A DNA stretch of 64,000 bases from Apodemus sylvaticus (Eukaryota; Chordata; Mammalia; Rodentia; Muridae): contig NC_067481.1 of NCBI RefSeq assembly GCF_947179515.1, positions 40,364,204-40,428,203 of the forward strand. Reading direction: 5' to 3'. The stretch's first letter is position 1. Each line of letters opens with the position of its first letter. This document shows positions 11,290 to 24,487 of the stretch, in pieces. The position numbers were made by a program, and so were the translations under genes. The notes beneath the pieces are model-generated. The model had not been told where the DNA came from, made no database searches, and saw only the letters and a list, made by a program, of their open reading frames with translations.

Positions 11290-11497
11290 ATTTTTAAAAA
11301 ACTTTTTAAATGACTCCTTTTTATTTTGTGTGCATTGACATTTTGCCTACATGTATGTCTGTGTGAGGGTGTTACGGCCTGCGAACTGGAGTTACAGACA
11401 GTTGTGATCTGCCATGTGGGTGCTGGGAATTGAACCTGTGTCCTCTGGAAGAGCAGTCAAGTGTTCTTAACTGCTGAGCTATCATCTCTCCAGTCTC

Positions 11498-11500
<3 letters not shown>
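11290..11500 (-). mobile_element. B2/B3-type SINE
   Basis: Antisense B2-family copy ending CTGAGCTATCATCTCTCCAG; its head abuts a long TC array. Confidence 0.8.

Positions 11501-11502
<2 letters not shown>

Positions 11503-11582
<80 letters not shown>
11503..11582. repeat. (TC)n microsatellite, about 80 bp
   Basis: Nearly perfect CT dinucleotide run. Its translations give artificial Ser-Leu or Arg-Glu repeats, not proteins. Confidence 0.95.
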
Positions 11583-11586
<4 letters not shown>

Positions 11587-11589
11587 AGA

Positions 11590-12160
11590 GAAGAGGTTCA
11601 ACAGCAGTTCTACCAGGAAGAAATCAGGAGAAACCATGCCTTGTGCTGGAAACTTAGCTAACTACATAAGGCAAGTGAATTCATTGAACTTGGCAGAGAA
11701 CCTACAATTGCCACTTTACTAAACCAGCATAACTAACTACATTCTATTTATCCTTATACTCACAGATAAGCAGAGCCCTCATTTGTCATAGAAATGTCTT
11801 CTTGCAACAGACAGAGATCATTACAGAAAACCACAATCAATCAATTTGCAGAGAACCATTGACCATGTGATGCCCAGCTTCAACTGCTGCAACTACAGCA
11901 CAACTCCTACATCTAAGGCTCAGGGGTCATAGCAGAAGACATGGTACTATAAGGGTCAGAAGAATGGGAAGTATAATGTAAGAGTGCATCTCCCAGAAAT
12001 GTAAGAGAAGCTTTACCTCTGGAGTCTCGCCTACATGGTGCCTGAACAAGGACAGCATGAACAGACATGCTGATATGGAAGGGGAAATCTCATGGGGCCT
12101 CAACCATAGACAAGCAACTACAAACAACTAAGAAATACTAAGAGCCAGAGCAATAGTCTT
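11590..12160. other. Intergenic stretch, no gene seen
   Basis: Unassigned sequence between the TC array and the next dispersed repeat. It has only short frames and no RNA gene signature. Confidence 0.55.
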
Positions 12161-12162
12161 CC

Positions 12163-12566
12163 TGTCTTAGTCAGGGTTTCTATTCCTGCACAAACATCAT
12201 GACCAAGAAGCAAGTTGGGGAGGAAAGGGTTTATTCAGCTTACACTTCTGCATTGCTGTTCATCACAAAAGGAAGTCAGAACTGGAACTCAAGCAGGTTA
12301 AGAAGCAGGAGCTGATGCAGAGGTCATGGAGAGATGTTCCTTACTGACTTGCTTCCCCTGCTTGCCCAGCCTGCTCTCTTATAGAACCCAAAAGTACCAG
12401 CCCAGAGATGGTACCACCCACAAGGGGCCCTCCCCCCTTAATCACTAATTGAGAAGATGCCCCACAGCTGGATCTCATGGAGGCACTTCCCCAACTGAAG
12501 CTCCTTTCTCTGTGATAACTCCAACCTGTGGCAAGTTGACACACGAAACCAGCCAGTACACTTCTC
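12163..12566 (-). mobile_element. Dispersed rodent repeat (hAT/URR1-like, tentative)
   Basis: Begins GTCTTAGTCAGGGTTTCTAT and ends GACACACGAAACCAGCCAGT, a familiar rodent interspersed sequence. The TTAGTCAGGGTTTCTAT terminus resembles the end of the URR1-like copies elsewhere here. Class assignment is tentative. Confidence 0.5.
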
Positions 12567-12984
12567 CAGGGAAGAGCTCACAAATTAGTTATCCAATACC
12601 AAGTGATCAGAGCTGAAATCATATACGTATAAGTAACATCATATGGACTGATCAGGTTGTATTTATATACTTAGGAGGGTGTGCATATAAACAAAGAAAG
12701 ACCATGAATTTGAGAGAGAGCAAGGGACAGGTAACATGGGAAAGGCTAGAAGGCAAGAGGGAAAGGAGAAATGATGTAGTTATATTTTAATTTAAAAAAT
12801 TTTTTAAAAGTGTAGTGTATAGATACAGTAGATTTTTTTTGGTTCATAAAAAACAGTATTATATACTTTGCAGGAAAGTGTATACAATTGGAGATAATCC
12901 TATTAAGCAAATTAAGCCAGTCTCAGACAAATATTGTATGTTTTCTTTCATTCCTGGTACCTAGATTATATATAAATATATATA

Positions 12985-13137
12985 GGCCGGGCGGTGGTGG
13001 TGCATGCCTGTAATCCCAGCACTTGGGAGGCAGAGGCAACTAGATCTCTGAGTTCGAGGTCAGCCTGGTCTACAGAGTGAGTTCCAGGACAGCCAGGCTA
13101 CACAGAGAAACCCTGTCTCAAAAAAAAAAAAAAAAAA
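12985..13137 (+). mobile_element. Young B1 SINE
   Basis: Intact GGCCGGGCGGTGGTGGTGCA head, internal GTTCGAGGTCAGCCTGG, A tail. Confidence 0.95.
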
Positions 13138-13249
13138 CACCAAACCCATAATCAATTATGTATATATGATATGTAAGTAGAAATAAAGCTCTCAAGAAGG
13201 TAGAGGGGCAAGAAAAAAGAGGCTAGAAAGAAGGAGCAAATGTGTTCAA

Positions 13250-13903
13250 CATGTATATGTGTATAAAAACTTTAAAAATAGAAGGGGTCATAGAAAGTCT
13301 TACAACCAAAAAAAGAAGCACAGGACCAGATGGTTTTAGTGCAGAATTCTATCAGACCTTCAAAGAAGACCTAACACCAATACTCTTCAAATTATTCCAC
13401 AAAATGGAAACAGAAGGAACACTATCCAACTCGTTCTACGAAGCCATAATTATGCTGATACTAAAACCACACAAAGATCCAACAAAGAAGGAGAACTACA
13501 GGCCAATATCGCTTATGAATATAGATGCAAAAATACTCAATAAAATTCTTGCCAATCGAATCCAAGAACACATCAAAATGATCATTCATCATGATCAAGT
13601 AGGCTTCATCCTAGGGATGCAGGGATGGGTTCAATATACAGAAATCCATCAATGCATTCCACTACATAAACAAACTCAAAGAAAAAAACCACACGGTCAT
13701 TTCATTAGATGCTGAAAAAGCATTTGACAAAATTCAGCATCCTTTCATGCTAAAAGTCTTGGAACAGGAATTCAAGGCCCATACCGAAACATAGTTAAAG
13801 CAATATACTGCAAACCAGTAGCCAATATCAAACTAAATGGAGAGAAACTTGAAGCAATCCCACTAAAATCAGGGACTAGACAAGGCTGCCCCCTCTCTCC
13901 ATA

Positions 13904-13936
<33 letters not shown>

Positions 13937-16265
13937 GATTTGCTTTTTTCAAGACAGGGTTTCTCTGTATAGTCCTGGCTGTCCTGGAACTTACTCAGTA
14001 GACCAGGCTGGCCTCGAACTCAGAAATCTGCCTGCCTCTGCCTCCCAGAGTGCTGGGATTACAGGCGTGCGCCACCACCGCCCGGCTACATATCTTTTCA
14101 ATATAGTACTTAAAGTTCTAGCTAGAGCAATTAGACAACATAAGGAGATCAAAGGGATACAAATTGGAAAGGAAGAAGTCAAACTATTACTATTTGAAGA
14201 TAATATGATAGTATGCCTAAGTGACCCAAAAAACTCCACCAGAGAACTCCTACAGCTGATAAACAACTTCAGCAAAGTGGCAGGTTATAAAATCAACTCA
14301 AGCAAATCAGTTGCCTTCCTATACTCAAAGGATAAGCAGGCTGAGAAAGAAGTTAGGGAAATGACACCCTTCACACTAGCCACAAACAATATAAAGTATC
14401 TTGGTGTGACTCTAACCAAACAAGTGAAAGATCTATATGACAAGAACTTCAGGTCTCTGAAGAAGGAAATCGAAGAAGACCTCAGAAAATGGAAAATCTT
14501 CCATGCTCGTGGATTGGCAGGATTAATATAGTTAAAATGGCCATCTTGCCTAAAGCATTCTACAGACTCAATGCAATCCCCATCAAAATCCCAACTCAGT
14601 TCTTCACAGAGTTAGAAAAAGCAATTCTCAAATTTATCTGGAATAACAAAAAACCCAGGATAGCTAAAACTGTTCTCAACAGTAAAAGAACTTATGGGGG
14701 AATTAGTATCCCAGACCTCAAGCAATACTACAGAGCAATAGTGTTAAAAACTGCATGGTATTGGCACAGGGCCAGGCAAGTGAACCAATGGAATAGAACT
14801 GAAGACCCAGAAATGAATCCACACACCTATGGTCACTTGATCTTCGACAAAGGAGCTGAAAACATCCAGTGGATAAAAGATATCCTTTTCAACAAATGGA
14901 GCTGGTTCAACTGGAGGTCAGCATGCAGGAGAATGAGAATTGATCCATTCTTATCTCCTTGTACTAAGCTCAACTCCAAGTGGATCAAGGACCTCCACAT
15001 AAAACCTGACACACTGAAACTAATAGAAAAGAAACTGGGGAAAATCCTTGAGGAATGGGCACAGGGGAAAAGTTCCTGAACAGAACACCTTATGCTCTAA
15101 GATCAAGAATAGACAAATGGGATCACATAAAATTACAAAGTTTCTGTAAGGCAAAAAAAAAAAAAAACAAAAAACACTGTCAAAAGGACAAAAGGGCAAC
15201 TAACAAATTGGGAAAAGATCTTCACCAGCCCTACATCAGATAGAAGGCTAATATCCAATATATACAAAGAACCCAAGAAGTTAGACCCCAGGGAACCAAA
15301 TAACCCTATTAAAAAATGGGGTACAGATCTAAACAAAGAATTTTCACCTGAAGAAATTCGGATGGCCAAGAAACACCTTAAGAAATGCTCAACATCATTA
15401 GTGATTAGGGAAATGCAAATCAAAACAACCCTGAGATTTCACCTCACACCAGAATGGTGTGATATGCTAATTGATATGCAATTAGCACATCAGAATGGCT
15501 AAGGTTAAAAACTCAGGAAAGCAGGTGTTGGGGAGGATGTGGAGAAAGAGGAACACTCCTTCACTGCTGGTGGGATTGTAAGATGGTACAACCACTATGG
15601 AAATCAGTCTGGTGGTTCCTAAGAAAACTGGACATGACACTTCCAGAGGACCCTGCTATTCCTCTCTTGGGCATATACCCAGAGAATTCCCAAGCATGCA
15701 ATAAGGACACATGCTCCACTATGTTCATAGCAGCCTTATTTATAATAGCCAGAAGCTGGAAAGAACCCAGATATCCCTCAATGAGGAATGGATACAGAAA
15801 ATGTGGTATATATACACAATGGAGTACTATTCAGCAATTAAAAACAATTAATTCATGAATTTTTTAGGCAAATGTTTGGAACTGGAAAATATCATCCTAA
15901 GTGAGGTAACCCAATCACAAAAGAATACACATGGAATGCAATTATTGATAAGTGGATATTAATTAGCCCTGAAACTCTGAATACTGAAGATGCAATTAGC
16001 ATATCAAATGATTCCCATGAAGAAGGAAGAAGAGGGCCCTAATCTTGGAAAGGCTTGATCCAGTATTGTAGGGGAGTACCAGGACAGAGAAAAGGGAGGG
16101 GGGAAAGATAGGAGAATGGATGGAGAGAAGAGGACTTATGGGACATATGGGGAGGGGGGAACTGGGAAAGGGGAAAGCTTTTGGATTGTAAACAAAGAAT
16201 ATAGAAAATAAAAATATAAAAAAGAAAAAAGTAATAATAATTAGACAAAATTAAAAAAAAAAAAA
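13250..16265 (+). mobile_element. 5'-truncated L1 (ORF2 3' part and 3' UTR)
   Basis: Collinear with 49.34-52.03 kb: frames contain L1 reverse-transcriptase sequence (STGPDGFSAEFYQTF, RQGCP-type region, KYLGVTLTKQVKDLYDKNF) and the C-terminal domain (MVQPLWKSVWWFLRKL, AALFIIARSWKEP). It is broken by frameshifts and a B1 insertion, and the FADD catalytic box reads FEDN near 14196, so it cannot code for active RT. It ends in an A/T-rich tail near 16200-16265. Confidence 0.93.
13906..14087 (-). mobile_element. B1 SINE inserted in the L1 fragment
   Basis: Antisense B1 interrupts L1 ORF2. The L1 text CATATCTTTT occurs on both sides (about 13900 and 14089), which is the target duplication. Confidence 0.92.
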
Positions 16266-17425
16266 CAGACACACTGAAACTAATAGAAAAGAAACTGGGG
16301 AAGACCCTTGAGGACGTGGGCACCGGGGTAAAGTTCCTGAACAGAACACCAATAGCTTATGCTCTAAGATCAAGAATTGACAAATGGGACCTCATAAAAC
16401 TACAAAGTTTCTGTAAGGCAAAGTACACTGTCAAAAGAACAAAATGGCAACCAATAAATTGGGAAAAGATCTTCACCAACCCTACATCCGACTGAGGGCT
16501 AATATCCAATATATACAAAGAACTCAAGAAGTTAGACTCCAGAGAGCCAAATAACCCTATTAAAAAATGGGGTACAGAGCTAACCAAAGAATTCTCACCT
16601 GAAGAACTTCAAATGGCTGAGAAGCACCTTAAGAATTATTCAGCATCATTAGTGATTAGGGAAATGCAAATCAAAACAACCCTGAGATTTCACCTCACAC
16701 CAGTTAGAATGGCTAAGATTAAAAACTCAGGAGACAACCAGTGTTGGTGAGGACGAGGAGAAAGAGGAACACTCCCCCACTGCTGGTGGGATTGCAAGTT
16801 GGTACAACCACTCTGGAAATCAGTCTGGCGGTTCCTCAGAAAACTGGGCATGACAGTTCCGGAGGTCTCTGCTATACCACTTCTGGGCATATACCTAGAG
16901 GATTCCCCAGCATGCAATAAGGGCACATGCTCCACTATGTTCATAACAGCCTTATTTGTAATAGCCAGAAGCTGGAAAGAACCCAGATGTCCCACAATGG
17001 AGGAATGAATACAGAAAATGTGGTATATTTACACAATGGAATACTACTCAGCAATTAAAAACAATGAATTCATGAAGTTCTTAGGCAAATGGTTGGAACT
17101 GGAAAATATCATCCTAAGTGAAGTAACCAAATCACAAAAGAACACACATGGAATGCAGTCACTGATAAGTGGATATTAGCCCAGAAGCTCTGAATACCCA
17201 AGGTACAATTCGCATATCAAATGATTCCTAAGAAGAAGGAAGGAGAGGTCCCTGGTCCTGGAAAGGCTTGATCCAGCATTGTAGGGGAGTATCAGGACAG
17301 CGAAGCAGGAGGGGGTTGATTGGAGAACAGGCAAAGGGACGAGGGCTTATGGGACTTATGGGGGAACCGGGAAAGGGAAAATCATTTGGAATGTAAACTA
17401 AGAATATAGAAAATTAGAAATATTT
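16266..17425 (+). mobile_element. Second 5'-truncated L1
   Basis: Starts directly after the A-rich tail of the previous L1 with the ORF2 segment also seen at 14.99 and 50.88 kb, then runs through the ORF2 C-terminus (MVQPLWKSVWRFLRKLG) to an AATATAGAAAATTAG tail. It lies in the same orientation as its neighbour. Confidence 0.9.
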
Positions 17426-17585
17426 TTAAGAACTTTAAAAATAAATATGTTTAGGTAGGAAAAGATAACAGTAAGTACTATACAACAATAACTGTTATGA
17501 CATAAGTTAACACTGCTCACAATGAACATTACAGAACAGCCTAATTTAAAATGAGTACAGCTTGACCAACACTCTGGAAACAGCA

Positions 17586-17690
17586 GCACTCACTCATCTC
17601 TGTGAGTCTGAGGCCAGCCTTGTCTACATAGAGAGTTCCAAGCCATCCATGGCTGTGTAATAAGACCATGCTTCAAAAAATGAAAATAAA
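17586..17690 (+). mobile_element. B1 fragment
   Basis: GTCTGAGGCCAGCCTTGTCTACATAGAGAGTTCC is the B1 middle; the ends are lost. Confidence 0.6.
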
Positions 17691-17879
17691 TGAGCGTAGA
17701 GCTTTGCAAACAAATTTAGCCAGCAAAGAGATGTTTGTGTTCTGTGTGGAAGGGATGCTCGTTCCTCTTGGAAGATGAAAACAACTCTGGCTACTTGCTT
17801 GAAACCCCCGTTTCCTCACTCCAAGAACCTGATTCATTCTCTGAGGCCTTAGTTTGCTAATCAACCATGACATAGACTC

Positions 17880-18059
17880 TTCTCGAGTCCTTATCAGCCT
17901 TCCTCAGTGGGTCAATGTTATGAAGGCTAAGGGAGTCTGGCAGAGTTCCTGTTCCTCCCAGGCAGATATCACAGGGCAGCAGGGCCTTCAACAGAAGACA
18001 AACATTCCACCCAGAGCCAGATGAGGAGCTGAAGCACCCAGAGGAAACAAGGACACCAG
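17880..18059 (+). promoter_or_regulatory. Slfn14: Putative Slfn14 promoter and non-coding exon 1
   Basis: A stretch free of recognised repeats ends in a strong donor (GGACACCAG then GTAAAG, boundary 18059/18060). The only upstream ATG in it opens four codons and stops, as expected for 5' UTR. A perfect GATA motif (CTTATCAG, 17890-17897) lies just upstream, matching the known erythroid and megakaryocyte expression of SLFN14. No TATA box is evident. The exon start is unknown and the assignment is inference. Confidence 0.45.
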
Positions 18060-18818
18060 GTAAAGAATTGTTTTTCTAAATTTCATCACTATTCTGGGCA
18101 TTGGTCAAGTTGGAGAGTATGAAGGGTTGGGTGTATATAACAGTAGGGAGAACTCTGTTAAGGAAGATGAGTGAGGCATTCCCAAACTTGTGGAAAGGAA
18201 GCTGGACCTAGAACCTCAGAACACTGTCGTCTCATAGCAGTTATAAGCTTCCCAGTAGCATCAATGAGACTTGGGAGCCCTGGGACTATACACTGTGCTT
18301 GCCCAAAGCAAGCACACTTAGACTAACTGCACCACACTTAGTCTTGTGGTACAGATCCCACCAATGAAAGTCACCAGGAAGGCAAACAGAAAAAAGGAAG
18401 CCATTTCTAACAAAGCTCCAGATCATGGAACAGAATTGCTTTGGAAGATCACTAGTCACTGGAGGGAACCAAGGAGCTGGGTGGGAAGTTTTTGGGATGT
18501 GAGAATATTGCAAAGAGACTTAAGAGCCAGCAAGGTACTTCCATTAAGAAGGTCTCTAAAATCCCCTCTAAGCTGGGCAGTGGTGGCACACCACCAGAAC
18601 TTGGGAAGCAGAGACAAGTGGAACTCTATGATTTCAAGTTGAGCTTGGTCTATAGAGCTAGAACCCTGTATGTAAAACAACAATGAAAAACAATGAATTT
18701 GAGAGAGAGGGAGGGAGGGAGGAAGGAAGGAAAGGAGAGAGAGAGAAAAAGAGAGAGAAAGAGAGAGAGAGAGAGAACAGGTAACACAGAGAACTTTCCC
18801 TAAGGAGACATCAAACAG

Positions 18819-18861
<43 letters not shown>

Positions 18862-20310
18862 AAGGAAGAGGCTGCCTAACTAAGAACCAGTCTCCCAGGT
18901 GATTCCAGCATGCTTGAGGGAAGGCTACAGAAAAGGAAGCTGGTGACAGGTCAGGGTGCAGGTCCAGATGCAAGCAGCTTTCTCCTCTAATTGTAAACAA
19001 GGCCTGCAGGGCTTCTGTGTGCAGACAGCACATGGGCACTCTTTCCCAAAGGAAGACCGTTGGCTTCAGTTAATAAGCAAATGTTCTGTTTTGCAGTCAA
19101 TCAACAGTTAAAGGACATTCTTCTGAAATATTTCCTTCAGAGCTCTAATTTCAATTTAGATGGCTATTTTCTAGTCTTAAAACAAAAGGTTGGTGGTCAC
19201 AATTTAGCAAACAGGCCCCAAAGGCTTAGTCTCTTTCCCAAATCTGAAGGGCTCTATCATACCAGGCAAAACTAGAAGGGGAGGCAAATTCCTGCCTCAT
19301 ATCACAGTGTCTGTGACAAATTCACACAGTCTGTGAGTGTGGGTGTGAGAAGAGCAAAAGCAATGTCTATATTTGGTTATCAACTGCATTCTTTTAGGAG
19401 TAGAATACGGACTTTAAAACTATATAAAATAGCACATGTAATGCCAAATTGTATGAGTTTATATACTTTCTGTTCTGTTTGCTTATCTGACACAGGATCT
19501 CACATAGTCAAAGCTGGCACTGAACTTACTATAGCCAAGGAGGTCTTGGAGCTGCTGCTGATCCTCTGGCCTCTACCTCATGAGTGTTGGGATTACAGAT
19601 GTGTAACCCATATATCTGGCCTCAAAGTCCTGGTCCTCCTGCCTCAGCCTCCCAAGTGTCAGGATTGTAGGCTTGTGATACCATGCCTAGCTTGATGCTT
19701 ATTTTCATAGCAAAACCTACCATGCACAACCCCAAATTCCACTTCCTCTGTTTTCCACGACTGCTTTTCTTAGCCCTTTGAATTTGGAATAGAGTCATCG
19801 ATGTCAGCTTCTATTAATTTCTGCACATTCTTTAACAACTAACTCACTTAGCTTTTAACAACTCACATAGCTCCTGTGCTATTACCCTCCCCCTATATAT
19901 CTGGACTCAGTGTATATGCTTCCCAACTTTAAGTGGAAATGGGATGGAAATCAGTAATTAATTCTATCCATTATGGGAACTATTATGTTCCTGTCTTAAT
20001 CCATGGCTTTTCTTCTCAAAAAGTCTGTTTGGCAAAATTGTTCAAAAACAATGTTAGCAAAGATTACTTCTAAAGCTGGGGCTGGTGGGAAAGGCCCACC
20101 ATCCCAGCTCCTCAGGAGCCTGAGACAGTAGGATCAGTCTGAAAACAGTGAGCAAGGAGAAGGCTGAGGATGTGACTCAGAGGATGGACTCAGCGCTTGT
20201 CCAGCAGGCAGAAGGCTGGAGGGTCAGTTCCCATTGCCACTTATGTATCTTTTAAAAGATTATGTCCAATGTTAAGATGTATCTCCAAAAATGTATATCC
20301 TTGAAGAAAA
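18060..20310. other. Probable Slfn14 intron 1, repeats only
   Basis: Holds a B1-like piece (about 18570-18685), a GA-rich tract (18700-18778), a TG array (18822-18859), a SINE-like piece at about 19480-19700 and a B4-like piece at about 20070-20240. No coding exon is supported. Confidence 0.6.
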
Positions 20311-20311
20311 A

Positions 20312-20490
20312 AGTTTTGTTTTTTTTGTTTTTTTGTTTTTGTTTTTTGTTTTTTCTAGACATGGTTTCTCTGTGTAGCCCTGGCTATCCTGAAACTCACT
20401 CTGTAGACCAGGCTGGCCTCGAACTCAGAAATCTACCTGCCTTTGCCTCCAAAGTGCTGTGATTAAAAGCGTACACCACCACTGCCCAGG
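20312..20490 (-). mobile_element. B1 SINE just upstream of the first Slfn14 coding exon
   Basis: Antisense B1 with an expanded T-rich left end (TTTTGTTTTTGTTTTTTG). Its head ends about 70 bp before the exon's splice acceptor. Confidence 0.88.
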
Positions 20491-20594
20491 CCAAAGGATA
20501 TATTTTGTTCTCTGAACTTCTCACTAATACCAAAACATCTCTGTCCTGGTTAATTCTAGGAACACCTTTCTGTTATTGCTTGGGAGTGCAGAAA

Positions 20595-21621
20595 ATGCCC
20601 TATGCGGAGATCACTGTGAATCTGGGCAAAGTGACATTCGGAGAAGAGAACAGGAAGGCGATGACCAACAGTTGTCTGAAAAGGCACGAGAACTCGAGGC
20701 TCGTGCAGGCTGTATGTGCACTGCTGAATTCTGGGGGAGGTGTGGTCAAAGCCGAGATTGATGACAAAAGCTACAGTTACCGATGCCACGGGCTGGGACA
20801 GGATTTGGAAACTTCCTTTCAAAAGCTCCTCCCATCAGGTTCACAGAAGCACCTCGACTACATGCAACAGAACCACGACCTCCTGATTTTTGTGAAGTCA
20901 TGGAGTCCAGATGCCTCTAGCCTTCCACTGAAGATTTGCAGCTTACGCTCCAATTTATATCAGAGAGATGTGACCTCTGCTATCAACCTGTGTGCCAACA
21001 GTGCCCTAGAGCTTCTCAGAGAGAAAGAGTCTAGAGCCCAAAGAGGCACCCCTAGGCTACATTCTCAAGACCACATCCTCAACAGAACCATTCAGGAAGA
21101 GGAAGATATTAAGATGTGTGCCTTGGAATTTTTTAAAAAAGATAAACTCAATTATAAGGAGAAGCTTAGCTTCACAGAGTCAACACATGTTGAGTTTAAA
21201 AGGTTTACCACCAAAAAGATTGTCCCTCGGATTAAAGAGACACTGGCTCATTATGTTTCTGCATTTGCCAATACTCAGGGGGGATACATAATTATTGGGG
21301 TTGATGATAAGAGCAAAGAAGTGTTTGGATGTAAGAAAGAAAAAGTGAACCCCGACTCACTAAAAACAGAAATAAAAAACTGCATAGAAAAGTTGCCCAC
21401 ATACCACTTCTGTCGTGAAAAGCCCAAGGTGAATTTCACAACCAAAATTTTGAAAGTTTACCAAAGAGAGGCCCTGTATGGTTTTGTCTGTGTGGTTCAA
21501 GTAGAGCCCTTCTGTTGTGTCGTGTTTGCAGAGGAGCCAGATTCCTGGATCATGGAGAACAATATTGTCACAAGGCTGAAGGCTCAGCAGTGGGTGGAGA
21601 TGATGCTGGATATTCAGTCAG
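20595..21621 (+). CDS. Slfn14: Slfn14 coding exon 1 (RNase core)
   Basis: The exon proper begins at 20560 after TTAATTCTAG and includes 35 nt of 5' UTR. It encodes residues 1-342 with LLNSGGGVVKAEI, the FTESTHVEFK catalytic box and FANTQGGYIIIGVDD, and ends in phase 1 before GTAAAA. It matches human SLFN14 closely over its whole length. Confidence 0.95.
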
Positions 21622-24441
21622 GTAAAAGGAGAAGGAATGCAATGCTGAGGTTGAGGGCAACAACTCTCTTCTTTCCTTTTGAGGGCATTCCATCATATAG
21701 TTTAGTTTAAAAACAAAAACAAAACAAAAAATCCAAAAGTCCCAGAAATGTGCTCTTGTTTACAAATACTCTCCCACAGCTGTGTTCTTTTTCTCATATG
21801 ATTAGTTTCAAGGACTCTGAATCTGTTCCTTTTGAAATTAAAAAATGGATATTAGTCTTTTGAGGCTAAGTTATAATATACTGTTAGCCATGAGTTAGTG
21901 AGTTCCTTTTTTTTACACTATAAAACCCTGCTGACAAAAATTTGCTGATTTTCCTTGTCTACATAGAGAAGCTTCACTGGAAAAACAGTCTTTAGAAAAC
22001 AATATTTAAGTATGACACTGAACCATGTGTTTCCAGGGAAACCGTGTACATGCCTCTGTGTGTGTGTGTGTGTGTGTTTGTTAGTGTGTGTGTGTGTGTG
22101 TGTGCATGTGGACATGTGCACGTGTGTGTTTGTGTGCATAACAAATCTGTATCATTTCAGTAAATCTAGAAGCAAATATTTTAAACTGTCTGTGTCTCCG
22201 AGGTCCCACAACATGGGGAATGAGGCAAAAACAGATACTCTGGGACAGGGGTCCACTCCAAGGGAGGAGGGCCACTGGTGTTTTTACATCTTGTTTGGAG
22301 TCAGCCTTGGTGATGTCCTGTCAACCAATAAGACTCACAAATAAGCTCCCTGACTTGCTTTGCAGGATCAGACACTCGCAATGACAGTTATTACAGTCTT
22401 CATGCATCGTCCTTTGTCTTGCCCTAGATTTGATCTATTTCCTGATTCCCCAGCGAGATCCTTCCCCTTTCAATTCCATCTTACCTTGAATAGAGACTAC
22501 AATCACCTGTAACCACCTTTACAGCCTGGGATGCCCTCTGGCCATGTGGCTGCTTACAGCCCTCAAGACATTCTTCTCTCTTCCATCTCTCCTGGAGGTG
22601 CCTGCCTCTGCCTCCCCAGTGCTGGGATTAAAGGCGCATGTGCCAACACCACCCTGCCCTTCCCTTACTTCTTACAGGTAACCTAGCATCCAACATTTAG
22701 GGTTAGAAGTAAATTCAGGGATCATCATCTCATGAGAGAGAAGAGAAATGACACTTGTTTGAAATGAATTCCCCAGAAAGGTAAAATTCTTGAGACCCAC
22801 AGAGCAGTTCTCAGCTTCCTTTCCTGCCATGCACAGCTGTGTGTGGTAACGCAGGACCACACATCTGCTGCCTGTAGAAAGCGCAGTGGCAGAGTTCTTC
22901 CACGTTTGACTTTTTCCACTTTCTGTATGCTTGTTTAGACCCTTCCAGCTTTCCTACCACCAGTGATGGTGCTCACCTGATGTCGCCAGCTTTGTCGGCA
23001 CGGAGAAGGCCAGCATATCTCACCAAAGTCCTGGAACATAAGGAGACCCTGCAGCACCATTTCTTTCCAGGTACACACATCTCTGTGTTGTTTTTGTTTT
23101 TTTTTTGTTTTTTTTTTTTTGTTTTTTTTTTAAAGATTTATTTATTATATGTAAATACACTGTAGCTGTCTTCAAACACACCAGAAGAGGGCATCAGATC
23201 TCTTTAAGGATGGTTGTGAGCCACCATGTGGGTGCTGGGATTTGAACTCATAACCTTTGGAAGAGCAGTCAGTGCTCTTACCCACTGAGCCATCTCTCCA
23301 GCCCTTTTGTTTGGTTTTTAAGACAGGATCTCACTATGTCACCCAGCCCAGGTTCCTGAACTCCCTCTTCGTTTCAGATGAATAGATCATTTTATGAAAT
23401 AAAGCATAGCTCAGTGGTAGAGCATGGACAGGTCCTGAGTGTAATACTCAGCATTAAAAAAGATAATTAGGGGGCTGGAGAGATGGCTCAGCCGTTAAGA
23501 GCACCGAATGCTCTTCCACAGGTCTTGAGTTCAATTCCCAGCAACCACATGGTGGCTCACAGCCATCTGTAAAGGCATCTGATGACCTCTTCTGGTGTGT
23601 CTAAAGAGAGCAATGGTATACTCACACATAAAATAAATAAATAAATCTTAAAAAAAAAAAGAAAAAAGAAAAAGATAATTAGTCTAAGAGGAATGAATAG
23701 CATATGAATAGCATGTAATCCAAATCTTTTTTCTTAGAGAATGTCAGATGTAAAACTTAGCAGGCATAATGGTCCTACAATTACACATAAACACACACAC
23801 ACACACACACAGAAAGATCTTGAATCCTCGCCCTCAATCTCTATTACAATTCCAAATGCATTAAATTCTAACCGCCTATGTCTTTTATTCTTCAAAATGT
23901 AAAGCTCCTTGGGTCTCTATCATACAAGAACTTTGTCATGCTTGCTTATTTATTTATTTATTTTTAAATAAATTTTTAATGTGGGTTTTTTTTTTACTCA
24001 CATTAAATAGAATAGAGAATTCATGAACAGAGGATATGGCTCAGTTGGTAGCTAGAGTGTCCCCTAGAGTACACAAGGCCCTGGGTTCGATTCCTAGCAC
24101 CACAATTTCTAATGCCACATGAGCAGAGCATGGTAGCACACGCCTGGAATCTAGCACTCAGGAAGTGGAGAATCAAATGTTCGAGTTCACTCTTGATCGT
24201 ATAGCAAGTTCAAGGCCAGCTTAAGTCCCATGAGACCATGTCTGGTCTTGACAGTGGCTTGCAAAGTGGTCACAGTTGCTTTGAAGAAGTTGACAATTCA
24301 GAGGTTGTTCCATTCTGGCCCAAGTAGCTGGGCTGTGGGATGGCAGAGCTCACTGGTCATGTAGTTCTTGCTCCTTTGTTCAGATCCCTATGAGGTTTGC
24401 TCTCTTTCCATGCTTTTTTTAGTATAGAGGGAGTCAGAGGG

Positions 24442-24487
<46 letters not shown>

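Noticed and set aside
13906..14275. 94-codon minus-strand frame across B1 and L1
   Set aside because: It is a read-through of an antisense B1 into L1 and is explained by the repeats.
24030..24110. tRNA-like segment with a B-box GGTTCGATTCC
   Set aside because: Structure is incomplete and the sequence reads as an ID/B2-type tRNA-derived SINE.
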